Source: an uncultured Shewanella sp.
Lineage (GTDB): Bacteria; Pseudomonadota; Gammaproteobacteria; Enterobacterales; Shewanellaceae
Assembly: GCF_947497935.1 (NCBI RefSeq)
Contig: NZ_CANMIO010000013.1
Location: forward strand, 58,956-122,955
DNA: 64,000 nucleotides
Direction: 5' to 3'
The position numbers were made by a program, and so were the translations under genes. Of the stretch, positions 1 to 9,255 are shown piece after piece. Below the pieces are notes generated by a model. It had not been told where the DNA came from. It was given only the letters and a program-made list of their open reading frames with translations, and did not search any database. Each line of letters starts with the position of its first letter. Position 1 is the first letter of the stretch.

Positions 1-2149
1 TTTGCCCCGAATAAGTATCCACAAGTGGTCGCCAATGCCCGAATTCACTTAAGGTGGGTAAGCTAAACTCCAAGGCTTGATCATCTGTGTTAAGCATCAG
101 CAGTAACGCTTGGCGCTGGCCCTTAAGCTCTTCAAGCTCACCGCAAAGCACCACGCTAAGGCTGCGAGTTTGTCCCTCTGTCCATAGCTGTTTCGTCATA
201 GACTCAGCTTGACGACAAAACCAACTCATACTTGGATTATCATCAGTGTGCTCACTTGCCATATCTATGGCTGGGCCGCCATGACTGGTGTTATGACTTG
301 ATCCATGATTCACACTGCAGCTCTGCGTTAAAGCATCTTTATGAATAAAATCTTTATGGCCCAATAGAGGAAAACGTTTTCGCAGTGCAATTAGGCCTGT
401 TGTGAATGCAAGCCGCTGCTGTTGCCAAGGTTGCAACTGCCAATTAAGCCAAGTCAGACTGTTATCTTGGCAATAAGCATTGTTGTTTCCACCTTGGCTA
501 TGACCCATTTCATCGCCACAGAGCAACATAGGAACGCCTTGAGAAAAGAGTAAACAGCTAAGAAGATTACGAACCTGCCTATTTCGAAGAGATTGAATGC
601 TAGCGTCATCAGTCTCTCCTTCAATGCCGTAGTTACAGCTGAAGTTTTCCTGATGTCCATCGCGGTTTTGTTCGCCATTGTCTAGGTTATGTCGTTCGCT
701 ATAACTCACTAGATCTTGCAGGCTAAAACCATCATGACTGGTGATAAAATTGATACTGGCAGCCGGCCCACGTAAAGAGCCTTCAAAAAGATCGCTAGAA
801 CCATGAAAGCGCCGCGCAAATTCGGGTAATAAGCCCAGATCTCCGCGCCAAAAACGTCTCAATGTGTCACGGTATCTATCGTTCCATTCACTCCAAAGTT
901 GCGGGTAGCCACCGAGCTGATATCCACCAGGACCGATATCCCAAGGTTCCGCAATCAGCTTTACTTGGCTGAGGATGGGATCTTGGCTAATCGCATCGAA
1001 AAAACCGGCTCCCGCATCAAAACCGTAGGACTCGCGTCCGAGACTACTGGCCAGATCGAAACGGAATCCATCAACTCCCATCACTTCAACCCAGTAGCGT
1101 AATGAGTCGAGCACTAACTGCAGCACTCTTGGATGGCTAATGTCTAAGCTGTTACCGCAGCCGGTATCGTTAATATAAAAGCGTTTATCGCTGGGCAATA
1201 GGCGGTAATAACTAAGGTTATCTATTCCCTTAAAACTTAGGCTAGGCCCGAGATGATTGCCCTCTGCGCTATGGTTGTAAACCACATCGAGCAGCACTTC
1301 TATTCCCGCTTGATGAAGCTTGCTCACCATCTGCCGAAACTCATCGATATTGCTGTCTTGAGCGCAAAGATAATCTTGGTGGGGAGCAAAAAAACCTAAG
1401 CTGTTATAGCCCCAATAATTAGATAGCTGTTTTTCGGTTAGAAATGCTTCAGAGATAAAGCTGTGCACTGGCATCAGCTCAACAGCCGTGATCCCTAGTG
1501 CACTTAAATAATCAATACTGGCATCATCCCCAAGCCCTAAGAAACGCCCTCTTAGTGCTGGCGCTATCTGCTCATTTTGTTGACTAAAACCTTTAACGTG
1601 CAGCTCATAGATGATGCTCCGCCCCATTGCAATGCCATATTGACTGGTATATGGGGGAGAGTCATGATGCTGGTTTTGACTAATGTTGGCAGAAGCGAGC
1701 GGCGTAATCGGACTCAAGCTGCCAATATCGACCACTTTGCACTTGGGCATGAACTCGCTGTTATCGCGCAGATCAAACGATAAGTCAGCGTCCGCACTGC
1801 CGCGGTAATAAGCGTAATGACTATCATGTTCAATAAATTGGCCGACCCACTGTTTAGCGTAAGGATCTAACAGCAGCTTATGCGGGTTAAACCTATGCCC
1901 CATATTGGGCTCATATGGACCATCGACACGATAGCCATATATAAGTTCTTTATCAGCGACTTGTAGATAGATATGCCACACTTGATGGGTCTGTTGCCTT
2001 AACGCTATTCGCTCAATTTCATGTTCGCCGGTTTGATCAAATAAACATAGCCACACCTGACTAGCGTGGGCCGAAAACAGGGCAAAGTTCACCCCATTTT
2101 CATCGACTGTTGCGCCAAGCGGATAAGGCAAACCTTGATGCAGCTGCAC
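1..2149 (-). CDS. glgX: Glycogen debranching enzyme GlgX (partial, C-terminus beyond window)
   Basis: Cleaves alpha-1,6 branch points of phosphorylase-trimmed glycogen in the cytoplasm. The frame is open from a GTG at 2149 to the window edge, about 716 residues. The N-terminus (LGATVDENGVNFALFSAHAS) is the CBM48-like start of GlgX. GH13 motifs follow in order: VYNHSAEGN, DGFRFD (nucleophile Asp near residue 364), IAEPWDIG (acid Glu near 401) and TSHDGFSLQDLVSY (near 472). The GTG lies only 2 bases past the glgB stop, so it is the last visible gene of malQ-glgB-glgX and probably translationally coupled. Only the extreme C-terminus should be missing, judged by the usual GlgX length. Confidence 0.95.
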   Translation of the reverse strand, partial: MQLHQGLPYPLGATVDENGVNFALFSAHASQVWLCLFDQTGEHEIERIALRQQTHQVWHIYLQVADKELIYGYRVDGPYEPNMGHRFNPHKLLLDPYAKQWVGQFIEHDSHYAYYRGSADADLSFDLRDNSEFMPKCKVVDIGSLSPITPLASANISQNQHHDSPPYTSQYGIAMGRSIIYELHVKGFSQQNEQIAPALRGRFLGLGDDASIDYLSALGITAVELMPVHSFISEAFLTEKQLSNYWGYNSLGFFAPHQDYLCAQDSNIDEFRQMVSKLHQAGIEVLLDVVYNHSAEGNHLGPSLSFKGIDNLSYYRLLPSDKRFYINDTGCGNSLDISHPRVLQLVLDSLRYWVEVMGVDGFRFDLASSLGRESYGFDAGAGFFDAISQDPILSQVKLIAEPWDIGPGGYQLGGYPQLWSEWNDRYRDTLRRFWRGDLGLLPEFARRFHGSSDLFEGSLRGPAASINFITSHDGFSLQDLVSYSERHNLDNGEQNRDGHQENFSCNYGIEGETDDASIQSLRNRQVRNLLSCLLFSQGVPMLLCGDEMGHSQGGNNNAYCQDNSLTWLNWQLQPWQQQRLAFTTGLIALRKRFPLLGHKDFIHKDALTQSCSVNHGSSHNTSHGGPAIDMASEHTDDNPSMSWFCRQAESMTKQLWTEGQTRSLSVVLCGELEELKGQRQALLLMLNTDDQALEFSLPTLSEFGHWRPLVDTYSGQ

Positions 2150-2151
2150 CG

Positions 2152-4452
2152 TTATTGCTCTTTTATCTTGTAGGATTCAGTGACCAAGGCTTGTGCCTCG
2201 ATAGGCGACAGGACAAGACAAGCTAAAGGGGGCACCGTAATCATCGCGCTAAAAGGCAGGCCTTGATAGGCGTGTTCTTCTGCAATGATGACCCCCTGAT
2301 TACCTACATTGCTACCACCATATAGCTCACTATCACTGTTCAATAATTCTTTAAATGGTTTATTAAGCGGTAAGCCAATTCGAAAGCCATGATGCACTTT
2401 AGGTGTCATGTTGATAATAAAAATCAGCGGCGCAGTATCGACTTCACCTTGCCTGATAAAACTAAAAATACTCTGTTGTTGGTTGTTACAGTCTAACCAG
2501 TTAAAACCGCTAGGCTCCCCATCTTTGAGCCACAACTGATCATGTTTTTGATACAAGTTATTAAGCTCTTTAACCCATGACTGCACGCCTTGGTGAGGGG
2601 CATACTCTAATAAGTGCCAGTCAAGACTCTTGTCATGGCTCCACTCATCTCTTTGAGCGAATTCATTACCCATAAACAATAGTTTTTTGCCGGGGTGGCC
2701 CCACATAAAACCGTAATAAGCTCTGAGCGTGGCGAACTTTTGCCAGTCATCGTTAGGAATTTTATGCAGCAGTGAACCTTTACCGTGCACCACTTCATCA
2801 TGACTTAACGAGAGAATGAACTGTTCGGTATATTGATAAACCAGACTAAACGTCAACTCTTGATGGTGAAACTGTCGATAAATAGGATCGCGCTTTAAAT
2901 AGCCGATGCTGTCATTCATCCAGCCCATGTTCCACTTAAAGCCAAAACCAAGACTTTGTTCACTGCTCGAGTCACAGTCCGAATGAGGATCAGCAAACCT
3001 GTGGTCACTTTCGAGCATATGGCTAACACCAGGCCAAGCGGTTGACTCTTCCGCTATCATGCAAACACCGGGAAATGCTTGATACAGACGCTGGTTTAGA
3101 CTTTGTAAAAAACTAATTGCGGCTAAGTTCTCACGTCCACCATGGGCGTTAGGCAACCATTGCCCCGGCTCTCTGCTGTAATCGAGGTACAACATTGAAG
3201 AAACCGCATCTAGCCTTAAACCATCGAAGTGGAATTCCTCAAGCCAGTAACAGGCATTGCTCAGAAGGTAGCTTTGCACTTCTCCGCGGCCATAATTAAA
3301 AATCAGCGTGTCCCAATCTGGGTGCTCGCCTTGGCGAGGATCATCATGCTCGTATAGACATGAGCCATCAAAGCGCGCTAAACCGTGGGGATCTTTAGGA
3401 AAGTGCGCCGCGACCCAGTCAAGGATAACCGCGACACCAGCTTGATGACACGCATCAACAAACGCTTTAAGCCCTGCGGCATTGCCAAAACGGCATGTTG
3501 GCGCATACAGGCCCACAGGCTGATACCCCCAAGAACCATCGAACGGGTATTCACTCACAGGCATCAACTGCAGATGAGTAAATCCCATCTCCACCACATA
3601 AGGAATAAGTTCATCATTCAGATCTTGATAGTTTAGGTAGTACTCTCCTGTATCGCCTTTGCGTCGCCATGAAGCTAAATGCACTTCATAGATAGACATA
3701 GGAGCCTGATGCCACTTTACTTTTGCGCGCTGCTGCATCCAGTGATTATCTTGCCACTGATGCGCAGCCTGCAGTGGAATAAGCGAAGCATTACAAGGCG
3801 CATCTTGCATCGCCTTAGCATAAGGGTCCGATTTTTCGAGTCGCTCACCATTTTGAGTGATAATTTCGAACTTATAGTGCTGACCCTCTGTGGCATTTGG
3901 AACAAATATCTCCCACATACCATTTGCTAAATGTTGACGCATAACATGGGCGCCACCATCCCAGAAATTAAAATCGCCAAGTAACGAAACCCGTTTAGCA
4001 TTGGGAGCCCAAACACAAAAATGCACACCATTGACGCCTAGATGCTCGCGCCAATTGGCGCCTAAAAAACCATAGGCCTGTTGCTGACGCCCCTCACCAA
4101 ACAGATAGAGATCATCATCAGAGAGTAGACTCTCAAATTGATATGGGTCGATGATCTCCCGTTCACTCAACGGATATTCAACTCTTAATTTATACAGAAA
4201 AGGTTTTACTCTTCTGCCCATCATCCCGCTGAATAATCCCTCTTCGTTATGCTTATTGAGACTAGCAACTTTACGTCCCGTTTTTAGACACAGCACATCA
4301 ACCGCTAACGCTCCCCGCAAGAAACACCGTACGCTCAAGGCTTTGCCTTGATTAACAAGGTGCATGCCGAGCAAACCAAAAACATCGACGTATTCACTGT
4401 TTAACAAGGCGACATCTACGCCATTTTGAAATTCGGGAGCATTATTCGTCAT
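2152..4452 (-). CDS. glgB: 1,4-alpha-glucan branching enzyme GlgB
   Basis: Introduces alpha-1,6 branches into glycogen. The product has 766 aa, somewhat longer than the E. coli enzyme (728 aa). It shows an N-terminal carbohydrate-binding region, a CBM48 module (around residues 120-220, with the [23 protein letters not shown] start) and the GH13 domain. Catalytic motifs are [17 protein letters not shown] (nucleophile near residue 414), MIAEEST (acid Glu near 466) and [14 protein letters not shown] (Asp near 552). The alpha-amylase C-terminal all-beta domain closes the protein. It sits 19 bp downstream of malQ and 2 bp upstream of glgX, in one operon. Confidence 0.97.
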   Translation of the reverse strand: MTNNAPEFQNGVDVALLNSEYVDVFGLLGMHLVNQGKALSVRCFLRGALAVDVLCLKTGRKVASLNKHNEEGLFSGMMGRRVKPFLYKLRVEYPLSEREIIDPYQFESLLSDDDLYLFGEGRQQQAYGFLGANWREHLGVNGVHFCVWAPNAKRVSLLGDFNFWDGGAHVMRQHLANGMWEIFVPNATEGQHYKFEIITQNGERLEKSDPYAKAMQDAPCNASLIPLQAAHQWQDNHWMQQRAKVKWHQAPMSIYEVHLASWRRKGDTGEYYLNYQDLNDELIPYVVEMGFTHLQLMPVSEYPFDGSWGYQPVGLYAPTCRFGNAAGLKAFVDACHQAGVAVILDWVAAHFPKDPHGLARFDGSCLYEHDDPRQGEHPDWDTLIFNYGRGEVQSYLLSNACYWLEEFHFDGLRLDAVSSMLYLDYSREPGQWLPNAHGGRENLAAISFLQSLNQRLYQAFPGVCMIAEESTAWPGVSHMLESDHRFADPHSDCDSSSEQSLGFGFKWNMGWMNDSIGYLKRDPIYRQFHHQELTFSLVYQYTEQFILSLSHDEVVHGKGSLLHKIPNDDWQKFATLRAYYGFMWGHPGKKLLFMGNEFAQRDEWSHDKSLDWHLLEYAPHQGVQSWVKELNNLYQKHDQLWLKDGEPSGFNWLDCNNQQQSIFSFIRQGEVDTAPLIFIINMTPKVHHGFRIGLPLNKPFKELLNSDSELYGGSNVGNQGVIIAEEHAYQGLPFSAMITVPPLACLVLSPIEAQALVTESYKIKEQ

Positions 4453-4471
4453 CGTGATTTAATCCATTAAG

Positions 4472-7003
4472 TTAACGGGCAACTGCCGAGCTAATGTCAT
4501 TAGCGTGACCGTTCGATTGATTAACAGGGGATAAGTTAGCGCTCTGTTTTGCGTGTCTTGCGCGATCAGCTCGCTTTAGCAAGGCATTAATTGCTGCGCT
4601 ATTCTCTAGCTCTTCAAGGGGTAAAGGTAAGCGGCGTCGCCAGTTAGGGTATTGTTTCCAAGTTCCTGGGAGGTTAATACTGTGATGGTCTTGCATAAGA
4701 TCGCAAAGCTGAACACTGAACAATTTAGATGCTGAGCTCGCAGCGACTTCGAGCCAAGCCGTTAGTAAGCAATCAAACCTAAGTTCCTGCTTTCTATGGT
4801 TCTGTAACTCATCGAACGAAAGGCCACCAGCCTCATAAAGCCACTCGATAAGCTGATGCTTTTCATACGCTCGCTGCTGCAATGCATGACTTAACGCCTC
4901 ATCGGTTTCAATCAATAGCAACTCTTTACGCAAATGCAGATCATCGGCTTGCCACCAGGACTTGAGCGTTGGCACATCATGGTTGGCTAGCATCATCAAA
5001 CTGTGGGGCTTATGCTCGCTTGTTGATACAAACTTGCCTAACTGTTTAGTGAAGTAGAACACTTGATTGGATAGAATTTTGCTGCGAGTTAAAGCCTGTT
5101 CGATCTCAGCCGGAACCAAACCTAAATCCTCGCCAATCACTAGGCATTGAGCCCGATGACTCTCTATCGATAAAATGGCCATAAGGCTATCAAGTGGATA
5201 GTACACATAGGCCCCATTACCGAGAGCCTTATCTTTTGGTAGCCACCACAGCCTGAGTAGCGACATCACATGGTCAATTCTTAAAGCACCGCAACTTCGC
5301 ATGTTAGTTCGAAGTAATTGAATAAAATGCTTAAAGCCCGTTTGCTCTAGTGCGATAGGATCCATTGGCACAAGTCCCCAATTTTGCCCTTGTGGTGCAA
5401 AAAAATCAGCGGGCGCGCCAATGTTGGCATCACGGCAAAAAAGCTCCTCAGCGCTTTCAACTTCAATACTGCTGGCATTCGTCCCGACGGCAAGATCTCT
5501 TACTAGACCTATCTCCATACCAAGCTGTTTAGCTAGCTGTTGGCATGCCTGTAATTGCCGCTCGGCAATAAACTGCAAATAAGCAAAAAAACCTTCATCT
5601 AAAGCTATTGGATCTTCAGCAAACATCTGACTTGCGGCGTGTACCTGTTTACGGCAAAACAGCGAAAAATCAGGTTCTTGGGCAGCGATAAATGACTCTA
5701 GCTCTTCAACGACTTGAGACTCGAGTATTAACGCTTGTTGGCAAAAAATCTTATAGAGTCGCTGTAATAGTCGGTACTTAACCCGAGTGATTTCAGGATA
5801 ATTGAGCCAATTTGTTTGCTGTAGCTGCAGCTTATCGAGCTGGAATTGCTCTAGCTCTATTGCGGTAAGACTCAATTGCCACAGCTGGTATTCAGGTAAG
5901 GACTCGACATCGATATAAAGCGGGTTAATTCTGCGCCTATCGGACGGACTGTATGGACTCGCCTCTTCGGGGTGCTCAAGGTCTAAGGCATGTAAAGGGT
6001 TAAGTAGAACAAAATCTGCGCCATGGTTGGCAACGACTTTTAGTAAAACTTGCAGATCTGCAAAATCCCCAATCCCCCATTGTTGCTGACTTTTCAGGCT
6101 ATAGAGTTGGAGGCTCACTCCCCAGTTGCGCTTTTTAACCTCCCCTAACTTGCTATCAGTCAGGCCAGCTCCTTGATAGCTAACCTCTGGCGCTAATAGC
6201 CAAACTCCGTCAGCCTTACTATCTATAGGCGGCAAACTCACACAAACTCGATGGTAGCCAATAGCTAAAGCATTTGACGTGTTTAACCCATTTAACTTAG
6301 TTAACGCCTGTTTTACAGTGAAGTATTGCGCTGCAGGCAACCTCTGTAGATGCTTAGTTTGGTTATCGCAATGAAGTGCAGTGCCACTACAAATAAGCTC
6401 TACAATGTCAGCGGTTAGGCTTAATTCGAAACGTAAATAAGTCTGTTCACCAATCCCATAGTTACCTGTGACTCTGATAAAGGGGTTATCAGCAATCAAG
6501 AATTCAATTTTACAACATGAGCCTGACTCCAATTGAAGCTCTATCTCGACGCAATCAGAGTAACCTGCTGGCGCCTGAAAACTAATTTTAGGTTCACAGA
6601 TCTGGCTATGCTGAAAATGAGCCACAGGCTTAGTCCAGGGCTCGGCATCTAATTGATAGATACGTTTATCTATCCAAGCATTGATTTCATCGTTTGCATT
6701 GGTTGTATTGGTTTCATCGGTTGCATTGATTGTATCGGTTGCATTGATTGTATTGGTTGTATTGGTTGTATTGGTTGTATTGGTTGTATTGGTTGTATTG
6801 GTAACCTTGTTTGCATCGTTTACTTGTGAATGACAAGCATCAAAAGACAGATCTGGAACCGCCTGCGTTAGCATCGCCTGTAAAACCCCGTTTCTGTCTT
6901 GTTGCGAGATCTGCACATTCACACCATCACTGTTGATGAACTCTGCGCCAACCCCCTGTAGATACAGCAATTTACTCAGCACAACATCGCCATCCTCTAT
7001 CAC
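4472..7003 (-). CDS. malQ: 4-alpha-glucanotransferase (amylomaltase) MalQ
   Basis: GH77 enzyme that disproportionates maltodextrins, feeding glucan to GlgB/GlgX. The product has 843 aa, clearly longer than typical enterobacterial MalQ (about 700). Motifs: WGIGDFADLQVLL, SPYSPSDRRRINPLYIDVE, GLVRDLAVG, ALRIDHVMSLLRLWW (nucleophile Asp near residue 576), IGEDLGLVP (Glu) and NHDVPTLKSWW (Asp). Part of the extra length is a low-complexity Thr/Asn tract at residues 68-103, encoded by a 9-bp minisatellite; the region after it resembles the N-terminal beta domain of E. coli MalQ. First gene of the malQ-glgB-glgX operon; its promoter must lie in 7004-7140. Gene-level call is secure; the start could be either of two nearby ATGs (7003 or the one four codons later is not ATG-supported by a clear SD). 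Confidence 0.95.
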   Translation of the reverse strand: MIEDGDVVLSKLLYLQGVGAEFINSDGVNVQISQQDRNGVLQAMLTQAVPDLSFDACHSQVNDANKVTNTTNTTNTTNTTNTTNTINATDTINATDETNTTNANDEINAWIDKRIYQLDAEPWTKPVAHFQHSQICEPKISFQAPAGYSDCVEIELQLESGSCCKIEFLIADNPFIRVTGNYGIGEQTYLRFELSLTADIVELICSGTALHCDNQTKHLQRLPAAQYFTVKQALTKLNGLNTSNALAIGYHRVCVSLPPIDSKADGVWLLAPEVSYQGAGLTDSKLGEVKKRNWGVSLQLYSLKSQQQWGIGDFADLQVLLKVVANHGADFVLLNPLHALDLEHPEEASPYSPSDRRRINPLYIDVESLPEYQLWQLSLTAIELEQFQLDKLQLQQTNWLNYPEITRVKYRLLQRLYKIFCQQALILESQVVEELESFIAAQEPDFSLFCRKQVHAASQMFAEDPIALDEGFFAYLQFIAERQLQACQQLAKQLGMEIGLVRDLAVGTNASSIEVESAEELFCRDANIGAPADFFAPQGQNWGLVPMDPIALEQTGFKHFIQLLRTNMRSCGALRIDHVMSLLRLWWLPKDKALGNGAYVYYPLDSLMAILSIESHRAQCLVIGEDLGLVPAEIEQALTRSKILSNQVFYFTKQLGKFVSTSEHKPHSLMMLANHDVPTLKSWWQADDLHLRKELLLIETDEALSHALQQRAYEKHQLIEWLYEAGGLSFDELQNHRKQELRFDCLLTAWLEVAASSASKLFSVQLCDLMQDHHSINLPGTWKQYPNWRRRLPLPLEELENSAAINALLKRADRARHAKQSANLSPVNQSNGHANDISSAVAR
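6695..6802 (-). repeat. In-frame 9-bp coding minisatellite inside malQ
   Basis: About twelve 9-base units run in tandem. On the plus strand the unit is TTGGTTGTA, with five exact copies in a row and then diverged copies (TTGATTGTA, TCGGTTGCA). On the coding strand each unit reads Thr-Asn-Thr, and the diverged ones read INA, TDT or TDE. Unit length is a multiple of three, so copy-number change alters protein length without breaking the frame. Confidence 0.93.
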
Positions 7004-7493
7004 TTTAAATTCACTGGGCTATCAGCTAAAGCCACAGCCAAAAACGCACAATCGACCAACGAGACTCTCAATTGAGCCGTTAGCATGACGTTTGCAAATA
7101 ACAGTTTAAAGATGGATTTATGACGAAAAAGTGACAGTTAAAACCGTTCAATTTAAAAGAGGGGGGGAGCTGTATACATATGAGATAAATCGGTAAAAAA
7201 GAATAATTTTCCTTTCGCTTTTGACAGCCCCAAATAATAACTGAACTCATTGAGTACGACTTAGCACTTCTGTGTATTTAATGAGTTAGCAATTAATGAG
7301 CCAGCCTAAGCAAGTAAACGCATTTAACGTCATAAAATTACAAGTTTGGGAAGATAGATCCAACTTTCGAGCTAATTATCATCAACCCCTGCCGATTATC
7401 AGAGGGAGATCACACCTTTATTGCATTAGCGTTGGTACTTTAATTACCAGAAAAGATAACAACTTTTAACATTGAGCATAATAGGTGATTCTT
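7004..7493. other. Intergenic region, malQ / yiaY divergent promoters
   Basis: A 490-bp divergent intergenic region. It must hold the promoters of the glycogen operon (leftward) and of the alcohol dehydrogenase (rightward). A TTGACA at 7221-7226 has no good -10 at 16-18 bp. A run of G residues lies at 7164-7170. I see no RNA gene, repeat or convincing regulator box. Confidence 0.5.
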
Positions 7494-8642
7494 ATGGCTG
7501 CTAAATTTTTTATCCCATCTGTCAATATCTTAGGGCAAGACGCCGTGACTGAAGCAATCGGTGATATCAAGTCACTAGGCTTTAAAAATGCATTAATTGT
7601 TACAGACAAACCTCTCGTTGATATTGGTCTTGTAGCCCAAGTCACTGACAAATTGGCAAGCAACGACATCAAGGCGGTAATCTTCGATGGCGTGCAACCA
7701 AACCCAACTGTCGGCAACGTTGAAGCGGGCCTTGAAATCTTAACCGCTAACAACTGCGACTTCGTGATTTCTCTTGGTGGTGGCTCTCCACATGACTGTG
7801 CTAAGGGTATCGCACTCGTTGCGACTAATGGTGGCAGCATTAAAGATTATGAAGGTTTAGATGTATCAACTAAGCCACAACTTCCACTCGTTGCTATTAA
7901 CACCACAGCGGGCACCGCAAGTGAAATGACCCGTTTCTGCATCATTACCGATGAAGAGCGCCATATTAAGATGGCTATCGTTGATAAGAACACGACACCG
8001 ATTCTATCTGTTAACGATCCGGAGTTGATGCTACTTAAACCTGCAGGGCTAACTGCAGCGACAGGTATGGATGCATTAACCCATGCAATCGAGGCTTACG
8101 TGTCTATTGCCGCGAACCCTATTACCGATGCTTGTGCGATTAAAGCGATTGAGCTAATTCAGGGTAACTTGGTGGAAGCCGTTGAAAACGGTCAAAGCAT
8201 CGAAGCGCGCGATCAGATGGCTTACGCACAGTTTCTGGCGGGTATGGCATTTAATAATGCCAGCCTTGGTTATGTCCACGCGATGGCGCACCAACTCGGC
8301 GGTTTCTACGATCTACCTCATGGCGTATGTAACGCACTACTGTTACCACACGTACAGGCGTACAACGCACAAGTTGTACCTGCTCGCCTAAAAGATGTCG
8401 CCAAAGCCATGGGGGTTGATGTGGCTGCAATGAGTGATGAACAAGGAGCAGAGGCGGCAATTCAGGCGATTAAGAAGCTATCAGTTGCAGTGAACATTCC
8501 AGAAAACCTCACCAAACTAGGTGTAAAAGCTGAGGATATTCCAACGCTTGCGGATAATGCACTTAAAGATGCCTGTGGTTTCACTAACCCTAAGCAAGCA
8601 ACTCATGAAGAGATCTGTCAAATTTTTACTAACGCACTCTAA
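7494..8642 (+). CDS. yiaY: Iron-containing alcohol dehydrogenase (YiaY/AdhB type)
   Basis: NAD-dependent group III alcohol dehydrogenase that interconverts primary alcohols and aldehydes. The product has 382 aa and is very close to E. coli YiaY throughout. The dinucleotide-binding signature [18 protein letters not shown] lies near residues 93-110. Metal ligands are seen in ITDACAIKA (Asp near 195), [11 protein letters not shown] (two His) and DLPHGVCN (His). I chose the ATG at 7494 because AGGTG lies six bases before it; a GTG at 7485 is in frame but overlaps that SD. Flanking genes point the other way or are distant, so it is monocistronic. Confidence 0.95.
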   Translation: MAAKFFIPSVNILGQDAVTEAIGDIKSLGFKNALIVTDKPLVDIGLVAQVTDKLASNDIKAVIFDGVQPNPTVGNVEAGLEILTANNCDFVISLGGGSPHDCAKGIALVATNGGSIKDYEGLDVSTKPQLPLVAINTTAGTASEMTRFCIITDEERHIKMAIVDKNTTPILSVNDPELMLLKPAGLTAATGMDALTHAIEAYVSIAANPITDACAIKAIELIQGNLVEAVENGQSIEARDQMAYAQFLAGMAFNNASLGYVHAMAHQLGGFYDLPHGVCNALLLPHVQAYNAQVVPARLKDVAKAMGVDVAAMSDEQGAEAAIQAIKKLSVAVNIPENLTKLGVKAEDIPTLADNALKDACGFTNPKQATHEEICQIFTNAL

Positions 8643-8665
8643 CACTAGTACTTAACGGTTAAGTA

Positions 8666-8724
8666 AAAGGTGGACGGTAGCAAGCAAATTTAGCTCCCAT
8701 AATTACTTGCTATCATTCACCTTT
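8666..8724 (+). other. Long two-step hairpin after yiaY
   Basis: AAAGGTG (8666-8672) pairs with CACCTTT (8718-8724) and TAGCAAG (8678-8684) pairs with CTTGCTA (8706-8712), with a symmetrical 5/5 internal loop between the two stems. No T-run follows, so it is not a standard terminator; it may protect the yiaY mRNA 3' end. Confidence 0.5.
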
Positions 8725-8855
8725 CCTATTAACGCTCAACAGCTATACATATAGCGAGACATATCTTTAAGCTTGTTTTTTTAGAAGTAAAAAGAACTGA
8801 ATTGACGCAAAATTCAGCACAACATCACTATTTAAGACTATTTAAATCTTAAAGG

Positions 8856-8886
8856 TTGATACAAAGGGATACATACTTGGTATAAT
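8856..8886 (+). promoter_or_regulatory. Extended -10 promoter of candidate sRNA
   Basis: A perfect TATAAT at 8881-8886 is preceded by TG at 8878-8879, giving the extended -10 pattern TGnTATAAT. A TTGATA -35 at 8856-8861 is spaced 19 bp, which an extended -10 tolerates. There is no ORF downstream before a strong terminator. Confidence 0.6.
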
Positions 8887-8892
8887 CGACTG

Positions 8893-8957
8893 GTTCGCTT
8901 TTTCCCTGCAAAAGTTAAAGCAAGCTTAGAAGCCCACTCCTCGGAGTGGGCTTTTTC
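8893..8957 (+). ncRNA. Candidate intergenic small RNA (about 65 nt)
   Basis: Transcription from the extended -10 promoter should start near 8893 and stop at the hairpin at 8931-8952 (AGCCCACTCC pairing with GGAGTGGGCT) followed by T5. The transcript would have a U- and C-rich 5' part (CGCTTTTTCCCTGC), a short A-rich linker and the terminator, an architecture usual for Hfq-dependent sRNAs. I do not recognise it as a named RNA family. Confidence 0.5.
8931..8956 (+). terminator. Rho-independent terminator of candidate sRNA
   Basis: A ten-base-pair GC-rich stem, AGCCCACTCC and GGAGTGGGCT with a TC loop, runs directly into TTTTT. Confidence 0.85.
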
Positions 8958-9190
8958 CTTTCTAGCGCCACTTTCCCTGCCTAATTCAAAGCCCTATGAC
9001 GAAATTACGTTAGTCATTATATAATTGAGTCACGAGTTAGTTGGTCGTTAGTCGGTCAGCACAACATTGATTGCGCCATAGGTTAGCAGCCTCTTTCAAG
9101 CTAAATGATTGCTCCCCAGCACCCTCGACTTCTTTATACTCGAGCTCTGCATACTAGAGCCACAATCAAAGTCGCTAACACTAGGCAGAA

Positions 9191-9216
9191 AAAAGCCTGC
9201 TTTTCAGCAGGCTTTT
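9191..9216. terminator. Bidirectional terminator after RND permease gene
   Basis: AAAAGCCTGC and GCAGGCTTTT form a perfect stem with a six-base loop. A- and T-runs on both sides make it functional on both strands; it sits 40 bp beyond the minus-strand RND stop. Confidence 0.85.
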
Positions 9217-9255
9217 AAGTTAATAGCAATCAGTATAAGAGATAGAGCTGGCTTC

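Larger units (their letters stand above)
8643..9255. other. Intergenic region with hairpin, candidate sRNA and terminator
   Basis: A 613-bp convergent region between yiaY and the RND permease gene. It holds a long two-step hairpin (8666-8724), a candidate small RNA (8893-8957), a bidirectional terminator (9191-9216) and a one-mismatch copy of a MITE terminal motif (9221-9240). No protein-coding signal is visible. Confidence 0.6.

Noticed and set aside
6695..6802. CRISPR-like array
   Set aside because: Units are 9 bp, contiguous without spacers, and in frame with malQ.
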